DNA of 64,000 bases. It comes from Bog-532 sp965277615 (GTDB taxonomy: Bacteria > Actinomycetota > Actinomycetes > Streptosporangiales > Streptosporangiaceae). Location: positions 310,001-374,000 of the forward strand of contig CBDIDG010000004.1 in the NCBI GenBank assembly GCA_965277615.1, read 5' to 3'. Positions 26,032 to 34,623 of the stretch are shown piece by piece (positions within the stretch are counted from its first letter, which is position 1; every line of letters begins with the position of its first letter). The position numbers were made by a program, and so were the translations under genes. Below the pieces are notes generated by a model that saw nothing but the letters and a program-made list of their open reading frames with translations, was not told the DNA's origin and made no database searches.

Positions 26032-28130
26032 CAGGCGGCCCGTCCGCGTGCGGCCCGGACCACACCGGCCAGCGGGCCGCCGCCCCCGGTGGCGGGCAGC
26101 TCGTCCAAGCCGACCAGGGCGGCGCCGAGCCGGGCGGCCAGCGCCGCGGCCAGGCCCAGCCGGATCAGGCCGGTCTCGCAGTCCACGACCACGGCCGCGG
26201 TCCCGGCCAGCCGGGCGACGGCGCGGGTCAGGTCGGCGTCGGTGCCCCGGGTGGCGCGGCCGTCGGTCACCACGACCAGCAGCGGGCGCCGGGCCGGGTC
26301 ACGCAGCTTTTCCGCTGCCAGCACCGCGGCCGCCTTGGCCAGGCCCGCGGCCAGCGGGGTGCGGCCGCCGGTGGCCAGCGTCTGCAGCCGCCGCGCGCCC
26401 GCCTCGACCGAGGAGGTGGGCGGGAGCACCAGGTCGGCGTGGTCAGCGCGGAAGGTGACCAGCCCGACCTTGTCCCGGCGCTGGTAGGCGTCGAGCAGCA
26501 GGGACAGCACCGCGCCCTTGGCCGCCCGCATCCGCTGCCGGGCCGCCATCGAGCCGCTCGCGTCCACGGCGAACAGGACCAGGTTGCCTTCCCGGCCGAC
26601 GTGGACGGCCTCGCGCAGGTCGCCGCCGGTCACGATGACCTTGGGCCCGTCCTGGGCCGCCCCACGGTGGCGGGCCAGCTGGGCGGGCGCGGCGGCGCGG
26701 AGGGTGGCGGGCAGGTGGACAGAGGTGACCTTGCCCGCGGGCGGGCGGGCGCCCACGGTCCGGCCGGTCGGCGTGTAGGCGGCGGAGCGGCGGCCCAGGG
26801 CTCCGGCCCCCATTCCCGGAACCGTGAGCAGGCGGGCGCGGAACGGCGGAGAGGCCGGCGCGGGATCGTCCGGGCGGGGTGACGAGCCAGCGGGCTGGGA
26901 GTCTGTTGAACGATCAGAACCGGGGGCAGGATCAGGACCGGCACTGTGGTCACCGGCGGGCGGCTGAGCGGGACCCGGCCCCGACTCCGGGGGCTGGCCG
27001 CCCCCGGGTGAGTCGGGCGGCCCGGGCTGGTCGGGAGGCTGATCCGGCGGCTGGTCGGGTGGCTGGTTGGGTGATACCGGCGGGTCCGGCGGTGGCTCGT
27101 TCAGGGCGTCCTCGAGCTCCTGGTCATCCAGGCCGGGCGCGTCGAACGGGTCGCGGCGACGGCGGTGCGGCAGGGCCAGCCGGGCGGCCTGGCGGATGTC
27201 GTCCTCGGTGACCTCGTCCCGGCCGTGCCAGGCGGCCAGCGCGATCGCGGCCCGGGCCGTGACCAGGTCGGCGCGCATCCCGTCGACGCCGAACCGGCCG
27301 CAGACCGCGCAGATCTGGCGCAGTGCGGCGTCCGGCAGCACGACCTGGGGCAGTCGGGCCCGGGCCGCGACCACGGCCTGGGCCACGGCGGCGGAGTCGG
27401 GCTCGAACCGGGCGGCGAACCCGGCCGGATCCGCCTCGAAGGCCAGGCGGCGGCGCACCACCTCGGCCCGCTCGTCCGGGTCCCGGCTGGCTGCCACCTC
27501 CACGGTCAGCCCGAACCGATCCAGCAGCTGCGGGCGCAGCTCACCCTCTTCCGGGTTCATGGTGCCGACCAGCAGGAAGCGGGCGGCGTGCCGGATCGAG
27601 ATGCCCTCCCGCTCCACGTAGCTGATCCCGAGCGCGGCCGCGTCCAGCAGCAGGTCGACCAGGTGGTCGTGCAGCAGGTTCACTTCGTCCACGTAGAGCA
27701 GGCCACGGTGCGCGGCGGCCAGCACACCCGGCTCGTACGCGGTGACGCCCTCGGACAGCGCCCGTTCGATGTCGAGCGAACCGGCCAGCCGGTCCTCGGT
27801 CGCCCCGACCGGCAGCTCGGCCAGCGTGGCCGGGCGGGACAGCTCGGGCGCGCCGTCCGGGTGCGGGCCATCGGGGCAGTCCGGATCGGGCGCGGCCGGG
27901 TCGCAGGAGAACCGGCAGCCCGCGACCACCCGGACCGGGGGCAGCAGGGCACCGAGCCCGCGGACCACGGTTGACTTCGCGGTGCCCTTCTCGCCCCGGA
28001 CCAGCACCCCGCCGATGGCGGGCGAGACCGCATTGAGCAGCAGGGCCAGCTTCAGGTCGGCCATACCGACGATGGCCGCGAACGGGTAGATCGGGGCGTG
28101 CAAGGTGCGTTGCTGGCTGGCGGCGGTCAA
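26031..28130 (-). CDS. ChlI-ChlD fused AAA+/vWA chelatase subunit (putative cobaltochelatase partner of CobN)
   Basis: This 699-residue protein fuses the two small subunits of Mg/Co chelatases. The AAA+ part has Walker A GEKGTAKST (46-54), VAGCRFSCDPAAPDPDCPDG, YVDEVNLLHDHLVDLLLDAA and NPEEGELRPQLLDRFGL. A Pro-rich linker with PPDQ repeats (~335-400) leads to a vWA domain with the MIDAS motif VDASGSMAARQRMRAAKG near residue 520. In bacteria with CobN but no CobS/CobT chelatase subunits, such proteins are thought to complete the cobaltochelatase, and CobN is encoded at 43.9 kb. Translation starts at a TTG with AAGGA ten bases before it. It is the first gene after the cobalamin riboswitch. Confidence 0.88.
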   Translation of the reverse strand: MTAASQQRTLHAPIYPFAAIVGMADLKLALLLNAVSPAIGGVLVRGEKGTAKSTVVRGLGALLPPVRVVAGCRFSCDPAAPDPDCPDGPHPDGAPELSRPATLAELPVGATEDRLAGSLDIERALSEGVTAYEPGVLAAAHRGLLYVDEVNLLHDHLVDLLLDAAALGISYVEREGISIRHAARFLLVGTMNPEEGELRPQLLDRFGLTVEVAASRDPDERAEVVRRRLAFEADPAGFAARFEPDSAAVAQAVVAARARLPQVVLPDAALRQICAVCGRFGVDGMRADLVTARAAIALAAWHGRDEVTEDDIRQAARLALPHRRRRDPFDAPGLDDQELEDALNEPPPDPPVSPNQPPDQPPDQPPDQPGPPDSPGGGQPPESGPGPAQPPAGDHSAGPDPAPGSDRSTDSQPAGSSPRPDDPAPASPPFRARLLTVPGMGAGALGRRSAAYTPTGRTVGARPPAGKVTSVHLPATLRAAAPAQLARHRGAAQDGPKVIVTGGDLREAVHVGREGNLVLFAVDASGSMAARQRMRAAKGAVLSLLLDAYQRRDKVGLVTFRADHADLVLPPTSSVEAGARRLQTLATGGRTPLAAGLAKAAAVLAAEKLRDPARRPLLVVVTDGRATRGTDADLTRAVARLAGTAAVVVDCETGLIRLGLAAALAARLGAALVGLDELPATGGGGPLAGVVRAARGRAA

Positions 28131-28169
28131 GTTAACACTGTCCTTCCCGGGTGTGCGCGCCCGTAGGAG

Positions 28170-28345
28170 TATCCGGCGGCCAGAGTCTCCTGGCTCCCGG
28201 ATCAGTGCTCGCCTTCGCCTTCCCGCCGCAACGCGGCCGTGGCCTAACCGAAGGGTTGCTCACCGGTTACAGTTGCGCGACAGCCCCGGATTTACACCGG
28301 AGTTCCTCCGCTCACCGCCACGGCCCAGCATGACACATTTGCCGA
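28170..28345 (-). promoter_or_regulatory. Cobalamin (B12) riboswitch
   Basis: On the minus strand, just ahead of chlID, the hallmark elements appear in the right order: GCCGTGGC (pairing partner at 28236-28243), GGAGGAACTCCGGTGTAAATCC ending at 28288, the core GCGCAACTGTAA (28267-28278), and the B12 box AGCCAGGAGACTCTGGCC (28178-28195). About 45 bases separate the B12 box from the chlID start, so the box may mask the ribosome site or control termination. It should repress the whole operon when B12 is plentiful. Outer boundaries are approximate. Confidence 0.93.
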
Positions 28346-28536
28346 GCCCCGCCGGGCGCGGGTGCCGTCTCGCTACACTGACCAGGCACATCGTGGCGCC
28401 AGCGTCGTCGTTCCACGCCCTATGCGGTACGCGCCCCGATTCGGTTCAGCTAACGCTCAGCTTGGGCCGATAGCGTGCGGGCGTTTACAACGCTGAAAAA
28501 CAAACGTTCGCTGAACAATCCGGAAATGGAGCTTGG

Positions 28537-29475
28537 ATGGGGAACGATTTTCCCTCCCGCGTGCTAGTGACCGGGGGGGCGGGCTTCATCGGCCGCCGCG
28601 TGGTCGCGGCGCTGCTCGCCGAGGGCGCCGAGGTTACGGTGGCGGACCTGAAGACCTACACCGGCGACGACTCGGTTCGCGTGGTGACCGGCGACCTGGT
28701 GGAGCCCAGCGTCGCGGACCAGGCGGTGGCGCCCGGGACAGACACGATCATCCACCTGGCCGCGCGCACGTCGGTGCTGGAGTCGCTGCAGGACCCCGAG
28801 GCTTACTACCGGAACAACGTGGCGCTGACCGCAGGCCTGCTGGAACTGGCCCGGCAGCGCGGGGTTGGCACCTTCCTGTTCGCGTCCACCAACGCGGTGG
28901 TCGGCAACGTGGGCCAGACCCTGATCACCGAGCAGGCCCCGCTGCGGCCGCTCACCCCCTACGGCGCGACCAAGGCCGCGTCCGAGATGCTGATCAGCAG
29001 CTACTCGGCCGCGTACGGCGTGCGCGGGGTCTCGCTCCGCTTCTCCAACGTGTACGGGCCCGGCATGGAGCACAAGGACAGCTTCATCCCCCGGCTGATG
29101 AAGGCCGCGCGGGACGGCACCGGGGTCAAGGTGCGGGGCGACGGGACCATGATCCGCGACGTCATCCAGGTCGACGACGTGATCAACGGGATGTTCGCCG
29201 CGTGGCGCAGCGATCACAGCGGCCCGGCCATCCTCGGATCGGGCCAGTCGGTGACGGTGAACGAAATGGTGGCGACGGCCCGCCGGGTGACCGGGGTCGA
29301 CATCCCGGCCGAGAACGTCCCGATCCAGCAGGGCGAGATGCCCGCGGTCAAGCTGGACATCTCGGTGTCCCGCAGCCTGGGCTACTCCCCCACCTACGAC
29401 TTGGAAAAAGGCATGGCGACGGTGTGGCCGGACTTCGACCCCAACCGGACGCTGGCGGCGGAGGGGGCTAAGTGA
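28537..29475 (+). CDS. NAD-dependent epimerase/dehydratase (extended SDR)
   Basis: This 312-residue protein has the NAD-binding motif VLVTGGAGFIGRRVVAALL, IIHLAARTSVLES, and the catalytic Tyr-Lys pair Y142-GAT-K146, followed by RFSNVYGPGM. This is the pattern of UDP-glucose/galactose 4-epimerase-type sugar nucleotide enzymes. The substrate cannot be read from the sequence. GGAG precedes the ATG by ~6 bases. Its TGA overlaps the GTG of the glycosyltransferase, so the two are translationally coupled. It probably supplies a sugar nucleotide for the GT2/GtrA surface-glycan system. Confidence 0.88.
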   Translation: MGNDFPSRVLVTGGAGFIGRRVVAALLAEGAEVTVADLKTYTGDDSVRVVTGDLVEPSVADQAVAPGTDTIIHLAARTSVLESLQDPEAYYRNNVALTAGLLELARQRGVGTFLFASTNAVVGNVGQTLITEQAPLRPLTPYGATKAASEMLISSYSAAYGVRGVSLRFSNVYGPGMEHKDSFIPRLMKAARDGTGVKVRGDGTMIRDVIQVDDVINGMFAAWRSDHSGPAILGSGQSVTVNEMVATARRVTGVDIPAENVPIQQGEMPAVKLDISVSRSLGYSPTYDLEKGMATVWPDFDPNRTLAAEGAK

Positions 29476-30371
29476 GCACGGCCGGTACCGACTTGAAGGC
29501 CGGGGCTGGCTCCTACGCCAGCCCGGCCGACATCGCGATCGACGACGCGGCGCTGGCCGCCATGGCCGGCCGGTACGGCGACCGGATGCGGAAGCTGCCG
29601 CCGGTCGCGCTGGTCATCGCGGCCTACAACGAAGAGGGCGCGGTCGGCCCGGTGGTGCAGACCCTGCCCGGGCAGGTGTGCGGCCTGAAGACGGCGACGG
29701 TGGTGGTGGCCGACGGGTGCGTGGACGCCACGGCCAAGGAGGCCGACGCGGCTGGGGCGCTGGTAGCCGACGTTCCGGAGAACCGCGGGCAGGGTGCGGC
29801 CCTGCGGCTCGGGTACCGGATCGCCCGCGAAGGCGGCGCTGAGTACATCGTGACCACCGACGCCGACGGCCAGTACAACCCGGCCGAGATCGAGAAGCTG
29901 CTGGCGCCGATCCTGGCCGGCCAGGCCGACTTCGTGACCGGGTCGCGGCGGCTGGGCAGCGAAGAGACCAAGGACCCGATCCGCCAGGCCGGGGTCCGGT
30001 TCTTCGCGGCCACGATCAGCCTGCTGACCGGCCAGCGGATCTCCGACACGACGTTCGGGCTGCGGGCCATGCGGTCCGAGGTCACCGGGGCGGTGCAGCT
30101 GGCCCAGCCGCAGTACCAGGCCTCGGAGCTGCTGATCGCGGTGATCACCCACGGCTACAAGGTGGCCGAGGTGCCGGCCACGATCCACAAGCGGCGGGTG
30201 GGTGAGTCCAAGAAGGGCCAGAACCCGCTGTACAAACTGCACATCCCGGGCGTGAACAACCTGTTCTACGGGATCAGGTTCAGCCGGGTGGTGTTCGGTA
30301 CCTGGTGGCGGGAGCGGAAGCGCCGGTCAGCGACGCGGGCGGGCAGCGCGGACGTCAGCGGTCGGGCGTGA
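29472..30371 (+). CDS. Family 2 glycosyltransferase (polyprenyl-phosphate sugar transferase type)
   Basis: This 299-residue GT-A enzyme has VALVIAAYNEEGAVGPVVQTL, VVVADGCVDATAKEA, the metal-binding TTDADGQYNP (DxD), FVTGSRRLGSEETKDP and the SDTTFGLRAMRS block, like dolichol/undecaprenyl-phosphate mannosyl or glucosyl transferases. A ~40-residue N-terminal extension precedes the domain and no membrane helices follow. The gene begins with a GTG overlapping the epimerase stop. A GtrA-family gene faces it with a 17-bp overlap at their ends, a common partnership for moving polyprenyl-linked sugars across the membrane. The sugar is unknown. Confidence 0.88.
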   Translation: MSTAGTDLKAGAGSYASPADIAIDDAALAAMAGRYGDRMRKLPPVALVIAAYNEEGAVGPVVQTLPGQVCGLKTATVVVADGCVDATAKEADAAGALVADVPENRGQGAALRLGYRIAREGGAEYIVTTDADGQYNPAEIEKLLAPILAGQADFVTGSRRLGSEETKDPIRQAGVRFFAATISLLTGQRISDTTFGLRAMRSEVTGAVQLAQPQYQASELLIAVITHGYKVAEVPATIHKRRVGESKKGQNPLYKLHIPGVNNLFYGIRFSRVVFGTWWRERKRRSATRAGSADVSGRA

Positions 30372-30930
30372 CGTTCGCCAGCGGCTCCGGGTCGTCCGCC
30401 GCGGCGGCGGCCCGGGGGGCGGCATCGGCCGCGTCGGCCTGCTGGGCCGCGGGCTCGCGGGGCGAGCGCGGGTCAGCAAAGAGGACGTAGTGGAAGAGCA
30501 GGAACCGCAGCAGGAACGTCACGCAGTTGGCGGCGAAGTAGATGCCGTCCACCACGGCGATGCGCTTGATGCCGTGCAGGTTCAGGGACGCCGCGATATG
30601 GACGCCGAGCTTGGCCGCGAACGCCAGCATGACCCACACCGCGACCGACACGAGCCAGAACGGCAGCGTCTCCCGGAGGAGATCCGGGCGGCCCTTGCGC
30701 TCCCAGGCCCAGCGGCTCAGCACGTAGCTCACGCCCGCGCCGATCACCGCGGCCAGCCCGCCGGAGAAGCCGGCCGTCTGATGGCCCGGGCCGATCAGCA
30801 GGCTCAGCGCGATCTGGCTGGCCGCCACCGACGCGACCGCTACCAGCGTGAACCGGGTGAAGCGGATCCCGACGTTGCTGCGGGCCTTCCGCCACAAGGC
30901 CGCGCTGATCCGACTCGTTACAAGTGCCAT
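30355..30930 (-). CDS. GtrA family membrane protein
   Basis: This 191-residue protein has four membrane helices (FTLVAVASVAASQIALSLLI, GLAAVIGAGVSYVLSRWAW, FWLVSVAVWVMLAFAAKL, GIYFAANCVTFLLRFLLFHYV) as in GtrA, thought to flip or assist transfer of polyprenyl-linked sugars. The family motif SRWAWERKG follows the second helix. The last ~35 residues are Ala/Asp-rich and cytoplasmic. I use ATG 30930, which has AGGAAA upstream. The frame continues to 31179 without family similarity. It converges with the GT2 gene. Confidence 0.85.
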   Translation of the reverse strand: MALVTSRISAALWRKARSNVGIRFTRFTLVAVASVAASQIALSLLIGPGHQTAGFSGGLAAVIGAGVSYVLSRWAWERKGRPDLLRETLPFWLVSVAVWVMLAFAAKLGVHIAASLNLHGIKRIAVVDGIYFAANCVTFLLRFLLFHYVLFADPRSPREPAAQQADAADAAPRAAAAADDPEPLANVTPDR

Positions 30931-31189
30931 CAGTTTCCTAGGGTACGTGACTGCCGATCTTGAACGTCGGCGAGGTCCCGGAGAGTAGGTAAAAGGTGTC
31001 AGGCGCCGCAGGCCACACACGCCTTGGGAATCACGCGAATTACCCGCCAGCGACAATGCTGACCAGCAGCACGTTATCGCGCCGCCGCAGCTGGCGCAGC
31101 GAATGCCAGCTGCGGATGGGCTGAGAAAAGGCTGAAGGCACGTTGAAGAAAGCACGACAAAGCCGGACCGGCATGACAAACCGAGGTGG

Positions 31190-32353
31190 ATGGCGATGAA
31201 GATTCTGGTGCTGGGCGGAGACGGGTATCTGGGCTGGCCAACGGCCCTGCACCTGTCCGCGGCGGGTCACCAGGTGGCGGTGGCGGACAACTTTGTGCGC
31301 CGGTCCTACGACAACGAGCTCGGGGTCGAGTCGCTGGTGCCGATCGAGCCACTGCAGACCCGGATCGCGGTGTGGAAGGAGCTCACCGGCCAGGAGATCA
31401 CCTGTTACATAGGTGATCTGACCGACGCGAGCTTCACGTACCGGATCATTTCCAGATTCCGGCCGGACGCGGTGGTGCACTTCGCCGAGCAGCGGGCGGC
31501 CCCTTACTCGATGATCGACCGGGCCCACGCGGTCTACACCCAGCAGAACAACGTGATCGGCAACCTCAACCTGCTGTACGCCATCGCCGAGACCGACCCC
31601 GACATCCACCTGGTCAAGCTGGGCACCCTCGGCGCGTACGGCACGCCGAACATCGACATCGAAGAAGGCTGGCTCGAGGTCGAGTACAAGGGACGCCGGG
31701 ACAAGGTGCCGTACCCGATGCGGCCGGGCTCGTTCTACCACCTGTCCAAGGTGCACGATTCACACAACATCGAGTTCGCGTGCCGGGTCTGGAACCTGCG
31801 CGCCACCGACCTCAACCAGGGTGTGGTCTACGGCCTGCAGACCGAACAGACCGCGCGCGACGAGCGGCTGGCCACCCGGTTCGACTACGACGCGGTGTTC
31901 GGCACGGTGCTGAACCGGTTCGTGATCCAGGCCGTCATCGGGCACCCGCTGACCGTGTACGGGACCGGCGGCCAGACCCGGGGCATGATCGACATCCGGG
32001 ACACCGTGCGGTGTGTCCAGCTGGCGTGCGAGAACCCGGCCGACCGGGGCGAGTTCCGGGTGTTCAACCAGATCACCGAGTGGATGTCGGTCCAGGACAT
32101 GGCCCAGACCATCCAGGCCGCCTCCCCGGAGGACGTGACGATCGAGCACCTGGACAACCCCCGGGTCGAGCTGCCCGACCACTACTACAACGTGACCCAC
32201 ACCAAGCTGGAGGAGCTGGGCCTCGAGCCGCACCTGCTGTCGGACACCCTGATCGAGTCGCTGTTCGAGATGATCAAGCGGTACGCCCACCGGGTCCGGC
32301 CCGAGGCGCTGCTGCCCACGGTTAACTGGCGCACTCCGGCTGCCGGGTCCTAG
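31190..32353 (+). CDS. UDP-sulfoquinovose synthase (SQD1/SqdB-like)
   Basis: This 387-residue SDR enzyme closely follows plant SQD1, which makes UDP-sulfoquinovose from UDP-glucose and sulfite. It shares the NAD site LGGDGYLGWPTALHLS, EQRAAPYSMIDRAHAVYTQ, KLGTLGAYGTPNIDIEEG, the catalytic Y183-HLS-K187 in SFYHLSKVHDSHNIEF, RATDLNQGVVYG, LNRFVIQAVIGHPLTVYG and GGQTRGMIDIRDTVRCVQ. Nearly every signature block of SQD1 is present, so the assignment is strong from recalled SQD1 sequence. A sulfoquinovosyltransferase is not adjacent. The product could feed a sulfolipid or a surface glycan with the nearby GT2/GtrA genes. It converges with the TetR gene (4-bp overlap). Confidence 0.88.
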   Translation: MAMKILVLGGDGYLGWPTALHLSAAGHQVAVADNFVRRSYDNELGVESLVPIEPLQTRIAVWKELTGQEITCYIGDLTDASFTYRIISRFRPDAVVHFAEQRAAPYSMIDRAHAVYTQQNNVIGNLNLLYAIAETDPDIHLVKLGTLGAYGTPNIDIEEGWLEVEYKGRRDKVPYPMRPGSFYHLSKVHDSHNIEFACRVWNLRATDLNQGVVYGLQTEQTARDERLATRFDYDAVFGTVLNRFVIQAVIGHPLTVYGTGGQTRGMIDIRDTVRCVQLACENPADRGEFRVFNQITEWMSVQDMAQTIQAASPEDVTIEHLDNPRVELPDHYYNVTHTKLEELGLEPHLLSDTLIESLFEMIKRYAHRVRPEALLPTVNWRTPAAGS

Positions 32354-33081
32354 ACGGGCTGGTCCTGGGCCGGCTGGTCCTGGGCGGGGAGGCCGAACAG
32401 GCGGGCCAGGTCGGCCAGGGCGCGGCCGAAGTAGGCGTCGCGGTCGGCGATGACGTTGTTGAACTGGCCGAAGAGCTCGAAGCTGATGATGCCGAACACG
32501 GCGGCCCAGACGGTGAGCGCGGCCGCCACCACCTCGTCCGGCACACCGGGCATGAGGTCGGCCCGGAGCTGGCCCAGGTCCCCGGTGAGCGTGGGCGGGA
32601 GCGGCGGACCCGCGGGTGGCGGCCGCAGCACCCCGGCCGCCTGGGCCTGGCTGACCAGGCGGCCGAACACCGCCGCCGACCGGGCAGCCGGGGCGATGGT
32701 GTCGGCCGGGGCCTGGTAGCCGGGCACGGGTGAGCCGTAGAGCAGGGCGTACTCGTGCGGGTGGGCCAGAGCCCAGTCCCGGGCCGCGCCGGCCGCCGCC
32801 CGCCAGCGGGCCGGGTAGTCCTCCCGGGCGCAGGCGGCGTCGGCCTGCTCGACGGCCGCGCCCAGGGCGTCATAACCCTCGATGATCAGCGCGGTCAGCA
32901 GCTCGTCCCGGCTGGCGAAGTAGCGGTAGATGGCCGACGACACCATTCCCAGCTCCCGGGCCACGGCCCGCAGCGACAGGGCGGCGGCACCGTCGGCGGC
33001 CAGCCGGGCCCGGGCGACGTCGGTGATCTCCCGGGTCAGCTCGGCACGGACGCGCTCCCGGGCGGTGGGGCGTGGTGGCAT
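32350..33081 (-). CDS. TetR/AcrR family transcriptional regulator
   Basis: This 243-residue protein has an N-terminal helix-turn-helix (ITDVARARLAADGAAALSLRAVARELGMVSSAIYRYFASRDEL, residues ~17-60). Its C-terminal ligand domain contains the WHG-like block ALAHPHEYALLYGSPVPGY. The C-terminus repeats PAQDQ. It diverges from the ADP-ribosylglycohydrolase gene across 174 bp that contain a palindrome (33115-33127), which is a plausible operator for autoregulation and for control of that gene. The effector is unknown. Confidence 0.88.
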   Translation of the reverse strand: MPPRPTARERVRAELTREITDVARARLAADGAAALSLRAVARELGMVSSAIYRYFASRDELLTALIIEGYDALGAAVEQADAACAREDYPARWRAAAGAARDWALAHPHEYALLYGSPVPGYQAPADTIAPAARSAAVFGRLVSQAQAAGVLRPPPAGPPLPPTLTGDLGQLRADLMPGVPDEVVAAALTVWAAVFGIISFELFGQFNNVIADRDAYFGRALADLARLFGLPAQDQPAQDQPV

Positions 33082-33114
33082 AGGGTCAGCTTAGCAGAGC
33101 GCCGGACACAAAAT

Positions 33115-33127
33115 AGAGCAGCGCTCT
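33115..33127. promoter_or_regulatory. Candidate TetR operator
   Basis: AGAGC-AGC-GCTCT is a perfect 5-3-5 inverted repeat in the divergent region between the tetR gene and the ADP-ribosylglycohydrolase gene. An overlapping longer pair, CAGAGCGC at 33095-33102 and GCGCTCTG at 33121-33128, is also present. Dyads of this type are common TetR binding sites, but binding here is inferred. Confidence 0.45.
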
Positions 33128-33147
33128 GGCTAGCGGGAGGGAGGGAA

Positions 33148-33217
33148 CGGCGGGAGAGACGAGGTGGTGGGAGGGAGCGGCGGGAGAGAATGGCGGGAGG
33201 GCGGCGGGAGAGAATGG
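33148..33217 (+). repeat. Purine-rich imperfect direct repeats
   Basis: CGGCGGGAGAGA occurs three times (about 33148, 33178 and 33202), twice extended to GGCGGGAGAGAATGG, in the leader of the ADP-ribosylglycohydrolase gene. Each carries a GGGAG that could mimic a ribosome binding site. The function is not known. Confidence 0.6.
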
Positions 33218-33255
33218 TGAGGCAGGGGGTACTGACGGCGCAAAGGGAGCTTGGA

Positions 33256-34623
33256 GTGCATGACGTGCTCGACGACCGTGACCTCGTGCCGGACGAGGCC
33301 GAACAGCTCGTCACCAGCGGCTACCCGGCCGGCCCGCTGCTGGCGCAGGCCCGGGCCGCGGCCCAGGCCAGTGACCGGCCCCGGCTGGCGGAGATCGAGG
33401 CCGAGCTGGCCGCCCTGCCGCGGGACCCGGGCTGGCCCTACCGGGAGCCGGGCGCGGACGAGCTGACCGCTCTGCTGCCGGCGCCGCGGCCTGAGCCGCT
33501 GGGCGGGCCGGCCGGGGTAGCGCTGGGCCGGGTGGAGCTGGGCGACCGGCTGTACGGGGCCTGGCTGGGCCGGTGCGTGGGCAACACGATGGGCAAGCCG
33601 ATCGAGGGCCTGACCGCAGCCGAGATCGAGACCTACCTGCGGGCGGCCGGGGCCTGGCCGCAGCGGGGGTTCGTGCCGCTGCTGGACGAGCTGCCGCCCG
33701 GGGTCAGCCACCTGCATCAGTCGGCGCCCATAGCGTCGCTGGGCCGGTTCAGCTCGGTGCCACGGGACGACGACCTGGACTGGACGCTGGTCGGGCTGCA
33801 CCTGCTGGAGACCTACGGCGACGCGATGACCACCGAGGACGTCGCCCGCGAGTGGCTGAACCTGCTGCCGTTCACCCAGGTGTTCACGGCCGAGCGGGTC
33901 GCGTACCGCAACCTGGTCGGCGGGCTGCGGCCGCCGGACACCGCGACCTGGCGCAACCCGTACCGGGAGTGGATCGGCGCGCTGATCCGGGCGGACGCGT
34001 TCGGCTACGCCCACCCGGGCGACCCGGGCCGGGCCGCGCGGCTGGCGCTGACCGACGCCCGGCTGTCGCACGTGGGCAACGGGATCTACGGCGAGCTGTG
34101 GGCGGCGGGCCTGGTGTCCGGGGCCCTGGTCACCCGGGACCCGGCCGACGCGCTGGCCGCCGGGCGCTCCTGCGTGCCGGATGGCTCACGGCTGGCTGAG
34201 GTGCTGGACGGGGTGGCCGCCCTGGCCGGCGAGGGTGCGTCCTACGAGCAGGCGCGGGCCTGGCTGGACGTGCACACCAGCCGGTACAACTGGGTGCACA
34301 CGGTCAACAACGCCGGCATCATCGCGGTGGCCCTGCTGTGGGGTGGCGGCGACTTCGTAACCACGATCGCGCGATCGGTGGCGGCCGGGCTCGATACCGA
34401 CTCCAACGCCGCCACCGTGGGCAGCGTGTTCGGCGCGCTGTATGGCGCCGCGGCCATACCGGCCGAGCTGCGGGCCGCGGGCGGCGAGCGGCTGAGCAGC
34501 GCGGTCCAGGGCTTCGACGGCATCGAGATCGCCGCGCTGGCCGACCGGTCGCTGCGGCTGGCCGAGAAGCTGGCCGGTGGGGCGGGTGTGGGCCCAGCGG
34601 CTGGGGCGGAGGTGGGCCCATGA
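33256..34623 (+). CDS. ADP-ribosylglycohydrolase family protein (first copy)
   Basis: This 455-residue protein has the ADP-ribosylglycohydrolase core from ~residue 95: DRLYGAWLGRCVGNTMGKPIEG, the metal-site equivalent SSVPRDDDLDWTLVGLHLLE, and AAGLDTDSNAATVGSVFGALYG near the end with paired Asp residues. A ~90-residue N-terminal extension with alpha-helical Ala/Glu-rich sequence is unusual. I chose GTG 33256, which has GGGAG six bases upstream. The open frame to 32755 is antisense to tetR. The next gene, a nucleoside hydrolase, starts in ATGA overlap, suggesting the pair cleaves N-ribosyl bonds in nucleosides or modified nucleotides. Confidence 0.85.
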   Translation: MHDVLDDRDLVPDEAEQLVTSGYPAGPLLAQARAAAQASDRPRLAEIEAELAALPRDPGWPYREPGADELTALLPAPRPEPLGGPAGVALGRVELGDRLYGAWLGRCVGNTMGKPIEGLTAAEIETYLRAAGAWPQRGFVPLLDELPPGVSHLHQSAPIASLGRFSSVPRDDDLDWTLVGLHLLETYGDAMTTEDVAREWLNLLPFTQVFTAERVAYRNLVGGLRPPDTATWRNPYREWIGALIRADAFGYAHPGDPGRAARLALTDARLSHVGNGIYGELWAAGLVSGALVTRDPADALAAGRSCVPDGSRLAEVLDGVAALAGEGASYEQARAWLDVHTSRYNWVHTVNNAGIIAVALLWGGGDFVTTIARSVAAGLDTDSNAATVGSVFGALYGAAAIPAELRAAGGERLSSAVQGFDGIEIAALADRSLRLAEKLAGGAGVGPAAGAEVGP

